The notes under the pieces: model-generated
What the model saw: only the letters and a program-made list of their open reading frames with translations
Database searches by the model: none
Told to the model about the DNA's origin: nothing
Shown: piece by piece, positions 25,569 through 34,768 of the stretch
How the letters are laid out: each line of letters starts with the position of its first letter
Position numbering within the stretch: the stretch's first letter is position 1
Assembly (NCBI GenBank): GCA_964493765.1
Contig: CAZBPK010000022.1
Coordinates: forward strand, 1 to 64,000
DNA: 64,000 nucleotides
Reading direction: 5' to 3'
Source of the DNA: CALLMJ01 sp964493765
Lineage (GTDB): Bacteria; Bacteroidota; Bacteroidia; J057; CALLMJ01
Translations under genes and position numbers: made by a program

Positions 25569-27086
25569 ATGTCTCAACAAAATAAAGGTTCTGTAGTACA
25601 GATTATTGGTCCAGTAGTGGACGTTGAATTTGGTGCATCAGGTTCAGAATTACCTAAAATATATGATGCTCTTATAGTAAAAAGACCCGACGGCGCAGAA
25701 GTTGTATTAGAAGTTCAACAACATCTAGGGGAAAATCGTGTAAGAACCATTGCAATGGATTCTACGGACGGTATTTCAAGAGGTACAGAAGTAGTTGATA
25801 CAAAATCTCCTATTCAAGTACCAGTGGGTGAAGAAATTAAAGGTAGATTGTTCAACGTTGTAGGTGTAGCAATTGATGGTTTACCTCAACCCAAAGCAGA
25901 AGCTTATTATCCTATTCATAGACCCGCTCCAAAATTTGAAGATCTTTCTACTGAGCCCAATGTTTTATTTACCGGTATTAAAGTAATTGACTTATTAGCT
26001 CCCTATTTAAAAGGAGGTAAGATTGGTTTGTTTGGTGGAGCTGGGGTAGGTAAAACGGTTTTAATTCAAGAGCTTATCAATAATATTGCAAAAGGTTATG
26101 CAGGTTTATCGGTTTTTGCGGGAGTAGGAGAAAGAACTCGTGAAGGAAATGACCTTTTACGTGAAATGATTGAAGCAAACATTGTAAAATATGGTAAAGA
26201 ATTTAATGAATCTTTACATAAAGGTGGATGGGATTTAGCTAAAGTTGATAAAAACTTATTAAAAGAGTCTCAAGCAACATTTATTTTTGGTCAAATGAAT
26301 GAGCCTCCCGGTGCAAGAGCAAGAGTTGCACTTACAGGTTTAACAATTGCTGAGTATTTCCGTGATGGAGATGATAAATCAGGCGGTAGAGATGTATTGT
26401 TCTTTATTGATAATATTTTCCGTTTTACACAGGCTGGTTCAGAGGTATCTGCTTTATTAGGTCGTATGCCTTCGGCAGTAGGTTATCAACCTACTTTATC
26501 ATCAGAAATGGGTGCAATGCAAGAGCGTATTACTTCTACGAAAAGGGGTTCTATTACTTCTATTCAAGCAGTTTATGTGCCTGCTGATGATTATACTGAC
26601 CCTGCTCCTGCTACGACTTTTGCTCACTTAGATGCGACTACCGAGCTCTCAAGAGCATTAGCCGCTATTGGTATTTATCCAGCGGTAGACCCATTAACCT
26701 CAACTTCTCGTATTTTAACGCCTGCTATCGTAGGGGAAGCGCATTACCAATGTGCCCAAAGAGTAAAAAATACACTTCAAAAATACAAAGACTTGCAAGA
26801 TATTATTGCTATTCTAGGTATGGATGAACTTTCCGAAGAAGACAAAAAAGTAGTAGCAAGAGCAAGACGTATCCAAAGATTTTTATCTCAGCCTTTCCAT
26901 GTTGCTGAACAATTTACAGGTATGAAAGGTGCTTTTGTTTCTATTGAAGATACTATTAAAGGTTTTAACATGCTTTTAGATGATGAGTCTATGTTAGATT
27001 TACCTGAAAATGCTTTCTATTTAGTAGGAACTATTGAAGAAGCTATTCAAAAAGCCGAAAAATTAAAAACAGAAGCCGCTAAGTAA
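25569..27086 (+). CDS. atpD: F1F0 ATP synthase subunit beta
   Basis: Catalytic subunit of the F1 sector. 505 aa. Seen: P-loop GGAGVGKT (156-163), catalytic GVGERTREGNDLL (E188), FIDNIFRFTQAGSEVSALLG, MPSAVGYQPTLSSEMG. The ATG is at MSQQNKG. The 250 bp upstream hold no gene; a TAACTTGCG segment near 25530 only partly matches a -7 box. Only atpD and atpC are here, so the ATP synthase genes are split, as in many Bacteroidota. Confidence 0.97.
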   Translation: MSQQNKGSVVQIIGPVVDVEFGASGSELPKIYDALIVKRPDGAEVVLEVQQHLGENRVRTIAMDSTDGISRGTEVVDTKSPIQVPVGEEIKGRLFNVVGVAIDGLPQPKAEAYYPIHRPAPKFEDLSTEPNVLFTGIKVIDLLAPYLKGGKIGLFGGAGVGKTVLIQELINNIAKGYAGLSVFAGVGERTREGNDLLREMIEANIVKYGKEFNESLHKGGWDLAKVDKNLLKESQATFIFGQMNEPPGARARVALTGLTIAEYFRDGDDKSGGRDVLFFIDNIFRFTQAGSEVSALLGRMPSAVGYQPTLSSEMGAMQERITSTKRGSITSIQAVYVPADDYTDPAPATTFAHLDATTELSRALAAIGIYPAVDPLTSTSRILTPAIVGEAHYQCAQRVKNTLQKYKDLQDIIAILGMDELSEEDKKVVARARRIQRFLSQPFHVAEQFTGMKGAFVSIEDTIKGFNMLLDDESMLDLPENAFYLVGTIEEAIQKAEKLKTEAAK

Positions 27087-27088
27087 TC

Positions 27089-27346
27089 ATGAAAAAACTG
27101 AAAGTAGTTTTTGTTACTCCAGAAGGAAAATTATTTGATGGAGAAGCGAATTATGTAAATATTCCAGGAAGTAATGGCAGCTTTGGAGTTTATCCAGACC
27201 ATGCTGCTTTAATTTCTACTTTACAAAATGGTAAAGTTGAAATATCCACAAATCAAGAGATAAAGTCTTTTAATGTGGATAGTGGAGTAGTAGAGGTTCT
27301 TAATAATCAAGTATCTATTTTAGTAGAAAAGTTGGTTCATGCCTAA
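27089..27346 (+). CDS. atpC: F1F0 ATP synthase subunit epsilon, short form
   Basis: 85 aa, only the N-terminal beta-sandwich (VVFVTPEGKLFDGEANYVNI, NGSFGVYPDHAALISTL). The C-terminal helical hairpin that inhibits ATP hydrolysis in E. coli is absent, a form common in Bacteroidota. It begins 2 nt after atpD and overlaps the next gene by 8 nt, so the glycosyltransferases downstream are in the same transcript. Confidence 0.92.
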   Translation: MKKLKVVFVTPEGKLFDGEANYVNIPGSNGSFGVYPDHAALISTLQNGKVEISTNQEIKSFNVDSGVVEVLNNQVSILVEKLVHA

Positions 27347-28199
27347 AGTTTCGGTTGTAATACCTGCTTATAATGCAGAAAAATTTATTGCTGAGACCAT
27401 CCAATCAGTATTAAATCAAACCTATAAAGACTTTGAACTTATTGTATTAAATGATGGCTCAAAAGACAAAACTCCTGATATTGTTCAGGAGTTTTGCAAT
27501 AATGATAGCAGAGTAATTTTAATTAATAAGCCCAACACCGGAGTTTCTGATACTAGAAATTTAGGAATGGGAACCGCTAAAGGCGAATATATTGCTCTTT
27601 TAGATGCTGACGACTTATTCTTGCCTTCTTATATTGAAAAAAAATTATCTTTTTTAGAACAAAATCCTGACTATCATTTTGTATATTCTGATTTTATTGA
27701 TATTGATGAATCGGGTAAAGAAAACGAAATTGAAATAATCCAATGGTCGGAAAATAATTTTCAAGCCATATTAGAATGGAGAGGTATTACTACCTGTCCT
27801 TCTAATATATTTTTTAGAACGACTTGTTTAAAGAAAAATATATCTTTCTCAAAAGAACTTTCTACTCTTGCTGATAAGCATTTCGTTTTGCAGTTATTTT
27901 TTTATTTTAAAGGTTATTCCATTCCAGAGCCTCTATGGAAATATAGAAATGTTCAAGGTAGCATGAGTAAAAGCTTATTAGTGCATGAAAAAGATAGTTT
28001 AAAAAGTATTCAACTTTATGATGAACTTGGCTTTTATCCTACAAAATCCTATAAAAATTATTGTGCATCAAGAACTTATTTAATGCTCGCCGGCTCTTGG
28101 TGGAAAGAAGGAAATAATAAATTGCAAGGATTAAAATATATTTTCAAAAGTTTATTCACTCATCCTAAACCATTATTAAAGAAAATTTTTAAATTTTAA
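27339..28199 (+). CDS. Family 2 glycosyltransferase
   Basis: 286 aa, GT-A fold. Seen: VSVVIPAYNAEKFIAETIQS, LIVLNDGSKDKTPDIV, TRNLGMGTAKGEYIALLDADD with the metal-binding DAD. It transfers an activated sugar to an envelope glycan; donor and acceptor unknown. The start overlaps atpC by 8 nt and the stop abuts the next glycosyltransferase (shared base at 28199), so translation is coupled. Confidence 0.9.
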   Translation: MPKVSVVIPAYNAEKFIAETIQSVLNQTYKDFELIVLNDGSKDKTPDIVQEFCNNDSRVILINKPNTGVSDTRNLGMGTAKGEYIALLDADDLFLPSYIEKKLSFLEQNPDYHFVYSDFIDIDESGKENEIEIIQWSENNFQAILEWRGITTCPSNIFFRTTCLKKNISFSKELSTLADKHFVLQLFFYFKGYSIPEPLWKYRNVQGSMSKSLLVHEKDSLKSIQLYDELGFYPTKSYKNYCASRTYLMLAGSWWKEGNNKLQGLKYIFKSLFTHPKPLLKKIFKF

Positions 28200-29422
28200 T
28201 GAAAAATCAAAATGTTTTAGTGCTTACTTACTGGTCTTACAAAGAAGCATTAGTTCAGACTTATACATTGCCTTTTATTGAAATGATAAAAAAGGCAAGC
28301 CCAAGTTCTAAAATCTTCTTGGTTACTTTTGAACAAAAGCATCTAAAACTTTCTAATGAGCAAATCCTATTAGAAAAAGAAAAACTGAAAAGTCTCAATA
28401 TTGAGTGGATAGCTTTTCCATATTTTCATTTTGGGCTTACTTCTATTTTCGTAATACTAAAAGCCGTTTTTCAACTGATATTTTTTATTTGGAAAAATAA
28501 AATTAGCCATATTCATGCTTTTTGTACACCTGCGGGCGCAATTGCTTATATTTTAAAAAAATTAACGTTTACTCGTTTAGTTATAGATAGTTATGAACCT
28601 CATGCAGAGGCTATGGTAGAAAATGGAGAATGGAGCATTCATTCTAAGGCATTTAAAATATTGAATTTTTTTGAAAAATATCAAACGAAAGCCGCTTCCC
28701 ATATTATTGCCACTACTTCAAAAATGAAAGATTATGCTAAAAATCGTTGGGGCTATGAAATACAGTCTTTTTTTGTTAAACCTGCAGGTGTAAATATAGA
28801 AAAATTTAATCCGCAAAATCTTAATAAAAATGATATACGTTCGCAATTGAATATACCCACCGATGCTGTAGTTTGTGTCTATATAGGAAAATTTGGTGGT
28901 ATTTACTACAAAGAAGAAATTTTTCAATTTATTAAAGCAGCTCAAGATTATTGGAAAAACAAATTTTATTTTGTTGTTGGTACGCCTTTTCAAAGAAATG
29001 AATTTGAACAATTGGCTAATCAATATCAAATAAATTTAAATCAAGTATTATATCAGTCTTACATACCTCATGAAAAAGTTCCTGAGTTTTTAGCTGCAGC
29101 AGATTTTGGTTTAAATCCAGTTAAACCTTTGCCCACTAAAAGATACTGTACCTCTGTTAAAGATGGAGAATATTGGGCAATGGAACTTCCTGTTGTTATT
29201 CCTCCCAATATTTCTGATGATTCGGATTTTATACAACAAAAAAGAATAGGGGTTATATGGGAAGATGCTTCTAATGAAGGATGTTTGAAAGCTTGTCAAC
29301 AGATGGACGAACTATTACAATCTGATAAATTGCCTGAAATTAAAAAAGAGATTCGCAAACTAGCTATTGAAGTAAGAGAATTTAAAAACTTTGAAAAAAT
29401 TTATCAAGCTATTTACGGTTAA
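28199..29422 (+). CDS. Glycosyltransferase, GT4-like (GT-B fold)
   Basis: 407 aa. The N-terminal half has LVLTYWSYKEALVQTYTLPF and a hydrophobic membrane-associating segment (SIFVILKAVFQLIFFIW); the C-terminal half has CVYIGKFGGIYYKEE, YIPHEKVPEFLAAADFGLNP and KDGEYWAMELPVVIPPNISD, typical of GT4 enzymes. Probably acts on polysaccharide or lipid-linked glycans with the preceding GT2 enzyme. Its stop overlaps the convergent minus-strand gene by 4 bp. Confidence 0.85.
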   Translation: MKNQNVLVLTYWSYKEALVQTYTLPFIEMIKKASPSSKIFLVTFEQKHLKLSNEQILLEKEKLKSLNIEWIAFPYFHFGLTSIFVILKAVFQLIFFIWKNKISHIHAFCTPAGAIAYILKKLTFTRLVIDSYEPHAEAMVENGEWSIHSKAFKILNFFEKYQTKAASHIIATTSKMKDYAKNRWGYEIQSFFVKPAGVNIEKFNPQNLNKNDIRSQLNIPTDAVVCVYIGKFGGIYYKEEIFQFIKAAQDYWKNKFYFVVGTPFQRNEFEQLANQYQINLNQVLYQSYIPHEKVPEFLAAADFGLNPVKPLPTKRYCTSVKDGEYWAMELPVVIPPNISDDSDFIQQKRIGVIWEDASNEGCLKACQQMDELLQSDKLPEIKKEIRKLAIEVREFKNFEKIYQAIYG

Positions 29423-31011
29423 TTCTTTAATTTTTCTATGGTATAAGTAAATTTTAATCTCTTTGAAGGGTTATATTTTCCAAACGGGCAGGGGTCTTCC
29501 TGAATTTCGCCATAATTGTAAAGAATAAATTTCTGTTTCCCATGAATTTCTGAAGTTTTATGGTAACTATAACCATCCCTTAAAACATCATCTTTGCAAC
29601 CTGCTACTCCTATTGGTTGAAAATTGATAAGTTTTTTTATGATTGTTTTTTTCGTTAAATATTCACAGTCACAATCTTGATTGAGTAACTCGCCGAATAC
29701 CTTGTCTACTCCATCGGCTTCCCAAGCACCAAATTGAACTCTAAATAATGAGTCTTTATGAATGAACAAAGTATCGGAAATTTCAAACTTCCATTTTCTT
29801 TTACAAGTTTTGCCCCAACCTTGATTTAATATATCTTCACTGGGAGACCATTCGTTAATGAAATAGTAATTCTGGTGAATATTAGCAAAAACTCTCAGCT
29901 GTGGTTTTTTTAAAAAATCTACAGATTTTCTTCTCTTGAGTTCTTGAAGGGTAACTACTATTTTTTCGTAGTCCTGAGTATGATTAGAAGGGTTTTTTTT
30001 AGGTACTAAATAAATTCGTTGATGAAATTTGACTGTATTTTCTAGGTTTTGAGATTTCCATGGGACCATTAATTTTACTTGGTCAGTATGAGTTTTTTGG
30101 ATTGAACAAGAAATAGGGGCTGTATGTCCATTTTGGTTGATGATGAGTGCATCGAAATCAGTATTTTTTAGGTAATCAGGGAGTTGAATAGTAACTTCAT
30201 AGTCTTTTTGGTTCATAAGGACAGGATGAACGAAATCGGGTTGATTGGGGAGATTATTATAAAAAGCAGAGCCATCACCATTAGCGAACAGGTCTATTCG
30301 TAGGGATGGTTTTTGATTATAGATTTCAGGGGTTCTTCTTTTGGTAACCATAAAAAAAATGGGGTGAATTTCTGTTTTTGCGGGGGGATGCCCTCTATCC
30401 CAAACATACATTCCTTCTAAATGAACCCAGTCTCCTACAGTAGGTAAATGTTCTAAGGGTTGTTTTCTTTGGTGTCCATAACTTAAAAAACCTGCGCTGT
30501 TTCCTTTACACATTTCTTTTTTTAAAGGATTAGAAGGATTTCCGTTGCCCATTCCGATTTCCCATTCTACGTGCATATGCTTTCTACAAGCCCATTCTCC
30601 TTTTGCATCATAAAAATAACAAAGTAAGTGTTTATAAGCCGAGTCAGGGAATACATTAAAGCAAAAATCATGAGAGTAATGATAGTTAGGAAAGTCTTCT
30701 TCTGATATATGGGGACCTCTTATAGGGTTTTCAGGTGTTTGCATAGAAACGGTACCTTCTAGAACGGTGAATTTTTGATGCCCATGAATGGCTTGCCAAG
30801 CGGGGAAAATAAGTCCTAAATCAACGGGCTTTTTAAAAAATAAGAATTTTATTGTATCCCAACATTCTTTTGTATAAAGTTCTCTACCTGAATACCTCAT
30901 AAAGGCTAAACTATCCGGTGGCTCTAAATTTTGTGCATAGATAAAATAAGGATTAACCAAGCATAAAAATTTGACAATAAATGTTTTTAAAAGTTCAATC
31001 TGATATTTCAT
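29419..31011 (-). CDS. Secreted protein of unknown function, in gldB operon
   Basis: 530 aa with an N-terminal export signal (LLKTFIVKFLCLVNPYFIYA, then Q). Aromatic- and proline-rich mature part with HGHQKFTVLEGTVSMQTPE, HVEWEIGMGNGNPSNPL, WVHLEGMYVWDRGHPPAKTE and several C-terminal cysteines (QDCDCEY). Beta-rich, no family recognised. It starts directly at the end of gldB (no gap), so the two are co-translated; a role in envelope function or gliding is a guess from position only. Confidence 0.65.
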   Translation of the reverse strand: MKYQIELLKTFIVKFLCLVNPYFIYAQNLEPPDSLAFMRYSGRELYTKECWDTIKFLFFKKPVDLGLIFPAWQAIHGHQKFTVLEGTVSMQTPENPIRGPHISEEDFPNYHYSHDFCFNVFPDSAYKHLLCYFYDAKGEWACRKHMHVEWEIGMGNGNPSNPLKKEMCKGNSAGFLSYGHQRKQPLEHLPTVGDWVHLEGMYVWDRGHPPAKTEIHPIFFMVTKRRTPEIYNQKPSLRIDLFANGDGSAFYNNLPNQPDFVHPVLMNQKDYEVTIQLPDYLKNTDFDALIINQNGHTAPISCSIQKTHTDQVKLMVPWKSQNLENTVKFHQRIYLVPKKNPSNHTQDYEKIVVTLQELKRRKSVDFLKKPQLRVFANIHQNYYFINEWSPSEDILNQGWGKTCKRKWKFEISDTLFIHKDSLFRVQFGAWEADGVDKVFGELLNQDCDCEYLTKKTIIKKLINFQPIGVAGCKDDVLRDGYSYHKTSEIHGKQKFILYNYGEIQEDPCPFGKYNPSKRLKFTYTIEKLKN

Positions 31012-32091
31012 TTAGGGTTTATATTTTGATTCTTTGATAATTTTTTGATAATCAGTAGTTTTTACTAATTGTTCTAAGGTAACTTCAGGGTGGTTACGCA
31101 TATATTCGGATACAATTTTCAATCCTAAAAATTCTCCGAGCCTTCCTGGGGACTGCCTATCTAAGCCTTGAGTAAAGGGTTTATCTAATAAATATTTTTC
31201 GGTTGCTTTGGGGTCTGTTTTGAAGAAATAAGGAATTAATTCGTTGTAAATATTTTTTTCAAAATAGTTTACCCATTCCATTTGTTCAGGTGTATAAGAT
31301 AAAAGGATAGAATCTTGAATTTCGGGAGCAATTTTTTGGGTAAAATAAAGTTTTATACCTTGGTGAATCATTCTATCAGCAAAAGTTGGCATATTTTCGG
31401 GTTTTAAAGGTGGCTGCCAACGATTTACATAACGCATTAATATTGAAGCTAATAAATATTCCTTTCTGCATTTTTTCCTCATATACATTGGTATATCCAT
31501 GTGATAATCAGCATCTATTCCTAAAAAATAATCCAAACTAATTCCCCAGTATTGAGTAGTGATAAAAAGTTGCTCTTTTTCTAAAATTAAGGGAGCTGGC
31601 ACTCCGGGTGGGGGATAACCAGTAATATAAGTATAAACTTGAGGAAATTCAAAGTCTTTAAAATATAACTTTAAACGCTTAATGGCTTTTTCAAAATGTA
31701 GAAAAGGCTCATTTTCTGGATATAACTTACGAATTGAATCTAATAACGCTTGAGTGGGCTTATCCATTAAAAATGTTTTAAAGTCCATAGCAATTATACT
31801 ATCAGGGACAACCACAGAGTCCCCTAAATTATAATTCCACTCTCTAATAAAATCTAAATGTTTCCCGAAATATTGAATAAACAATTCATAAGTAGAATCA
31901 GGTTTTTCTTGTGCAGTTTTGTAAAATTTTTCCATTGCTACATCTAATCGATTTACCTGAAATTGATAATTAATTTGTTCTAATTGTTTATCTTCTTCAG
32001 ATTGACAACTTACTAAACAAAAACTATAAAAAATAACTATTAATCTCAACCAATAACTTTGGAAACTTCTCATTGAAAAGTAAACTCTCAT
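31012..32091 (-). CDS. gldB: GldB-like gliding motility lipoprotein
   Basis: About 359 aa. Lipoprotein signal with lipobox ending LVSC at about residue 29. The family signature near the C-terminus is clear: KPFTQGLDRQSPGRLGEFLG, then LKIVSEYMRNHPEVTLEQLV. GldB is required for gliding and type IX secretion in Flavobacterium johnsoniae; homologues also occur in non-gliders, so motility is not proven. The TTG at 32103 was rejected because it lies in an AAATTTTG -7-like box; the ATG at 32091 follows. The next 250 bp upstream hold no gene. Confidence 0.8.
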   Translation of the reverse strand: MRVYFSMRSFQSYWLRLIVIFYSFCLVSCQSEEDKQLEQINYQFQVNRLDVAMEKFYKTAQEKPDSTYELFIQYFGKHLDFIREWNYNLGDSVVVPDSIIAMDFKTFLMDKPTQALLDSIRKLYPENEPFLHFEKAIKRLKLYFKDFEFPQVYTYITGYPPPGVPAPLILEKEQLFITTQYWGISLDYFLGIDADYHMDIPMYMRKKCRKEYLLASILMRYVNRWQPPLKPENMPTFADRMIHQGIKLYFTQKIAPEIQDSILLSYTPEQMEWVNYFEKNIYNELIPYFFKTDPKATEKYLLDKPFTQGLDRQSPGRLGEFLGLKIVSEYMRNHPEVTLEQLVKTTDYQKIIKESKYKP

Positions 32092-32355
32092 AATAAACTT
32101 CAAAATTTGCAGTTAATAGGGGAAATTCCAAATTTATTTTTTTGTTTTAGATGGCTTAAATTGAGCCAGCAAGAAATGTAAAAAACACTACCATAGGAAG
32201 ATATTAAATGATATTATTAACAAAAAAGCAGGTTTTAATTTTTGCTAGTTGGTTCATTTGAACACAAAAATAAATTTTACTTCATTTTTGTTTTACTTTT
32301 TCTATCAAATTTTGACTGTACATCAAAAGTTTTTACATCCAAAGATTAAAATGAT

Positions 32356-33900
32356 TTATAAAGGAATATTTCCATGTTTTTTTCTTGGATTTTTTACAGC
32401 TTTGTTTTCTAAAAATTGGAAACCTTGAATTAACCTTTGGCGAGTTTCATGAGGGAAAATTACTTCATCAACGAAACCACGATTAGCAGCTCGATAAGGA
32501 TTTGCAAATTTTTTCAAATATTCTTGTTCTTTTTCTACAAATTTTTCAGCGGGATTTTCTGCGGTTTCAATTTCTTTTTTAAAGATAATTTCTGCGGCAC
32601 CTTTTGCTCCCATGACTGCGATTTCCGCTTTAGGCCAAGCAAAATTCAAATCACAACCTATATGTTTGGAATTCATTACATCATAAGCACCTCCATAAGC
32701 CTTTCTGGTAATAACGGTTATTCTAGGAACTGTAGCCTCAGAAAATGCATACAATAATTTTGCTCCATTAGTAATAATTGCATTCCATTCTTGGTCAGTA
32801 CCAGGCAAAAAACCGGGTACATCTACTAAAGTTAGTAAAGGAACATTGAAACAATCACAAAATCTCACAAATCTAGCAGCTTTTTGAGAAGCTTTTATGT
32901 CTAAACAGCCAGCTAAAACCGAAGGTTGATTAGCTACTATCCCAATGCTTCTGCCTTCTAATCTAGCAAATCCTACTACGATATTTTCTGCGTAATCTTT
33001 ATGAACCTCAAAAAAGCTATCTTTATCTGCTATAGCGTGAATTACATCTTTAATATCATAAGGTAAATTAGAATTTTCAGGTACTATTTTATCAATATTT
33101 GAATCATCAGGATACATAGAATCATCATATTCCACTAATGGAGTAATTTCTTCACAATTTTGAGGGATATAGGAAAGTAACTTTTTGATATGCTGAATAC
33201 ATTCAATTTCATTGGGTATAGCAAAGTGTGTAACTCCAGATTTTGAAGCGTGGGTCATTGCACCGCCAAGTTCTTCAGAAGTTACAGTTTCATTAGTAAC
33301 GGTTTTTACAACGTTGGGTCCTGTAACAAACATATAGGAAGAGTTTTCTACCATTAAAATAAAATCAGTAATTGCCGGGGAATAAACAGCTCCACCAGCA
33401 CAAGGACCCATAATAGCAGAAATCTGAGGAATTACTCCTGATGCTAAGGTATTTCTATAAAAAATATCAGCATAACCCCCTAAAGAAACCACTCCTTCTT
33501 GTATTCTCGCACCACCTGAATCATTCAAGCCGATTACAGGAGCACCCACTTTCATGGCTAAATCCATTACTTTGCAAATTTTTTCTGCAAATGTTTCGGA
33601 TAAAGAGCCTCCAAAAACTGTAAAATCCTGAGAAAAAACAAATACTTGCCTACCGTTTATAGTTCCATAACCTGTAATAACACCATCACCAAGGTATTTT
33701 TGTTTATCTAAACCAAATTCATTAGAACGATGAGTAACAAAAGCTCCAATTTCTTGAAAACTATCTTTATCTAAAAGCAAATCAATGCGTTCACGAGCAG
33801 TTAATTTACCCTTTTTATGTTGTGCATTAATACGTTCTTGGCCGCCACCTAATAGCGATTCTTTTCTTTTTCTTAATAATTTTTCTTCGGGAGTTTCCAT
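32356..33900 (-). CDS. pccB: Propionyl-CoA-type carboxylase, carboxyltransferase (beta) subunit
   Basis: 514 aa. Transfers carboxyl from carboxybiotin to an acyl-CoA, most likely propionyl-CoA. Seen: LTARERIDLLLDKDSFQEIG, KYLGDGVITGYGTING, GLNDSGGARIQEGVVSLGGY, and FLPGTDQEWNAIITNGAKLL with TVITRKAYGGAYDVMNSKH. The biotin carboxylase subunit is not in the window. It forms an operon with yebC (3-nt gap). Function fits the acyl-CoA mutase at 50.9 kb. Confidence 0.9.
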   Translation of the reverse strand: METPEEKLLRKRKESLLGGGQERINAQHKKGKLTARERIDLLLDKDSFQEIGAFVTHRSNEFGLDKQKYLGDGVITGYGTINGRQVFVFSQDFTVFGGSLSETFAEKICKVMDLAMKVGAPVIGLNDSGGARIQEGVVSLGGYADIFYRNTLASGVIPQISAIMGPCAGGAVYSPAITDFILMVENSSYMFVTGPNVVKTVTNETVTSEELGGAMTHASKSGVTHFAIPNEIECIQHIKKLLSYIPQNCEEITPLVEYDDSMYPDDSNIDKIVPENSNLPYDIKDVIHAIADKDSFFEVHKDYAENIVVGFARLEGRSIGIVANQPSVLAGCLDIKASQKAARFVRFCDCFNVPLLTLVDVPGFLPGTDQEWNAIITNGAKLLYAFSEATVPRITVITRKAYGGAYDVMNSKHIGCDLNFAWPKAEIAVMGAKGAAEIIFKKEIETAENPAEKFVEKEQEYLKKFANPYRAANRGFVDEVIFPHETRQRLIQGFQFLENKAVKNPRKKHGNIPL

Positions 33901-33903
33901 AAA

Positions 33904-34650
33904 TTAGATATTATCAAATAATTGAGCAATTTCATCGGTCATTTCATAATTCGCATAAACTTTCTGAACATCATCATCTTCTTCAATTTTCTTAAGAAGT
34001 TTGACTAATTTCACTGCATTATCCCCAGCAATAGCTACCTGATTCATTGGGAACCAGTTTAATACGGATTCTTCAGCTTCAATTTCTAAAAGTTCTAATT
34101 TGGCATTAATAGGACCGAACTGTTCGAATGGGCAAGTAACTATACAATTTTCTTCGTCCATTTCAATATCATCAGCACCAGAATCAATCATTTCCAATTC
34201 AAATTCTTCTAAATTTTTTATTTGAGATTTATGGATGGTAAATACTCCTAAATGATTAAACATAAAACTTACAGATCCAGAAGTTCCAAGGCTACCATCA
34301 AATTTATTAAAATAAGAACGTAAATTAGCAACAGTTCGGGTTGTGTTATTGGTAGCAGTTTCTATTAAAATGGCTACGCCGCCAGGTCCATATCCTTCAT
34401 ATAATACCTCATCAAAATCTTCATATTCTTTTGATATTGCTTTTTTTATAGCATTTTCTATATTGGATTTGGGCATATTAACCCCTTTTGCATTTTGAAT
34501 AGCTATTCTTAGTCTAGAATTTGATTCAGGATTGGGACCCGATGCTTTAACAGCCATCATAATTTCTTTTCCAATTCTTGTAAATGCCTTAGACATTGCA
34601 GCCCATCTTTTGAATTTTCTTTCTTTTCTATATTCAAACGCTCTTCCCAT
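33904..34650 (-). CDS. yebC: YebC/PmpR-family protein
   Basis: 248 aa. Family motifs: KRWAAMSKAFTRIGKEIMMA, NSRLRIAIQNAKGVNMPKSN, EVLYEGYGPGGVAILIE and NRT-like TNNTTRTVANLRS. YebC proteins have been described as transcription regulators and, more recently, as translation factors for difficult peptides. Slightly atypical N-terminus (MGRAFEYRKERKFKRWA instead of MAGHSKW), as in Bacteroidota. Upstream of and co-directional with pccB. Confidence 0.92.
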   Translation of the reverse strand: MGRAFEYRKERKFKRWAAMSKAFTRIGKEIMMAVKASGPNPESNSRLRIAIQNAKGVNMPKSNIENAIKKAISKEYEDFDEVLYEGYGPGGVAILIETATNNTTRTVANLRSYFNKFDGSLGTSGSVSFMFNHLGVFTIHKSQIKNLEEFELEMIDSGADDIEMDEENCIVTCPFEQFGPINAKLELLEIEAEESVLNWFPMNQVAIAGDNAVKLVKLLKKIEEDDDVQKVYANYEMTDEIAQLFDNI

Positions 34651-34768
34651 CTTCTTTAATTGGTTTTTAAGGTTCGCAAATTTAGTGAAACTTTTCTTAT
34701 TTCATAAATTTTACATTTTCCCTATCTTAAATTTATTAATGCAAAACATAGGTTAGTGAATCCAATAC

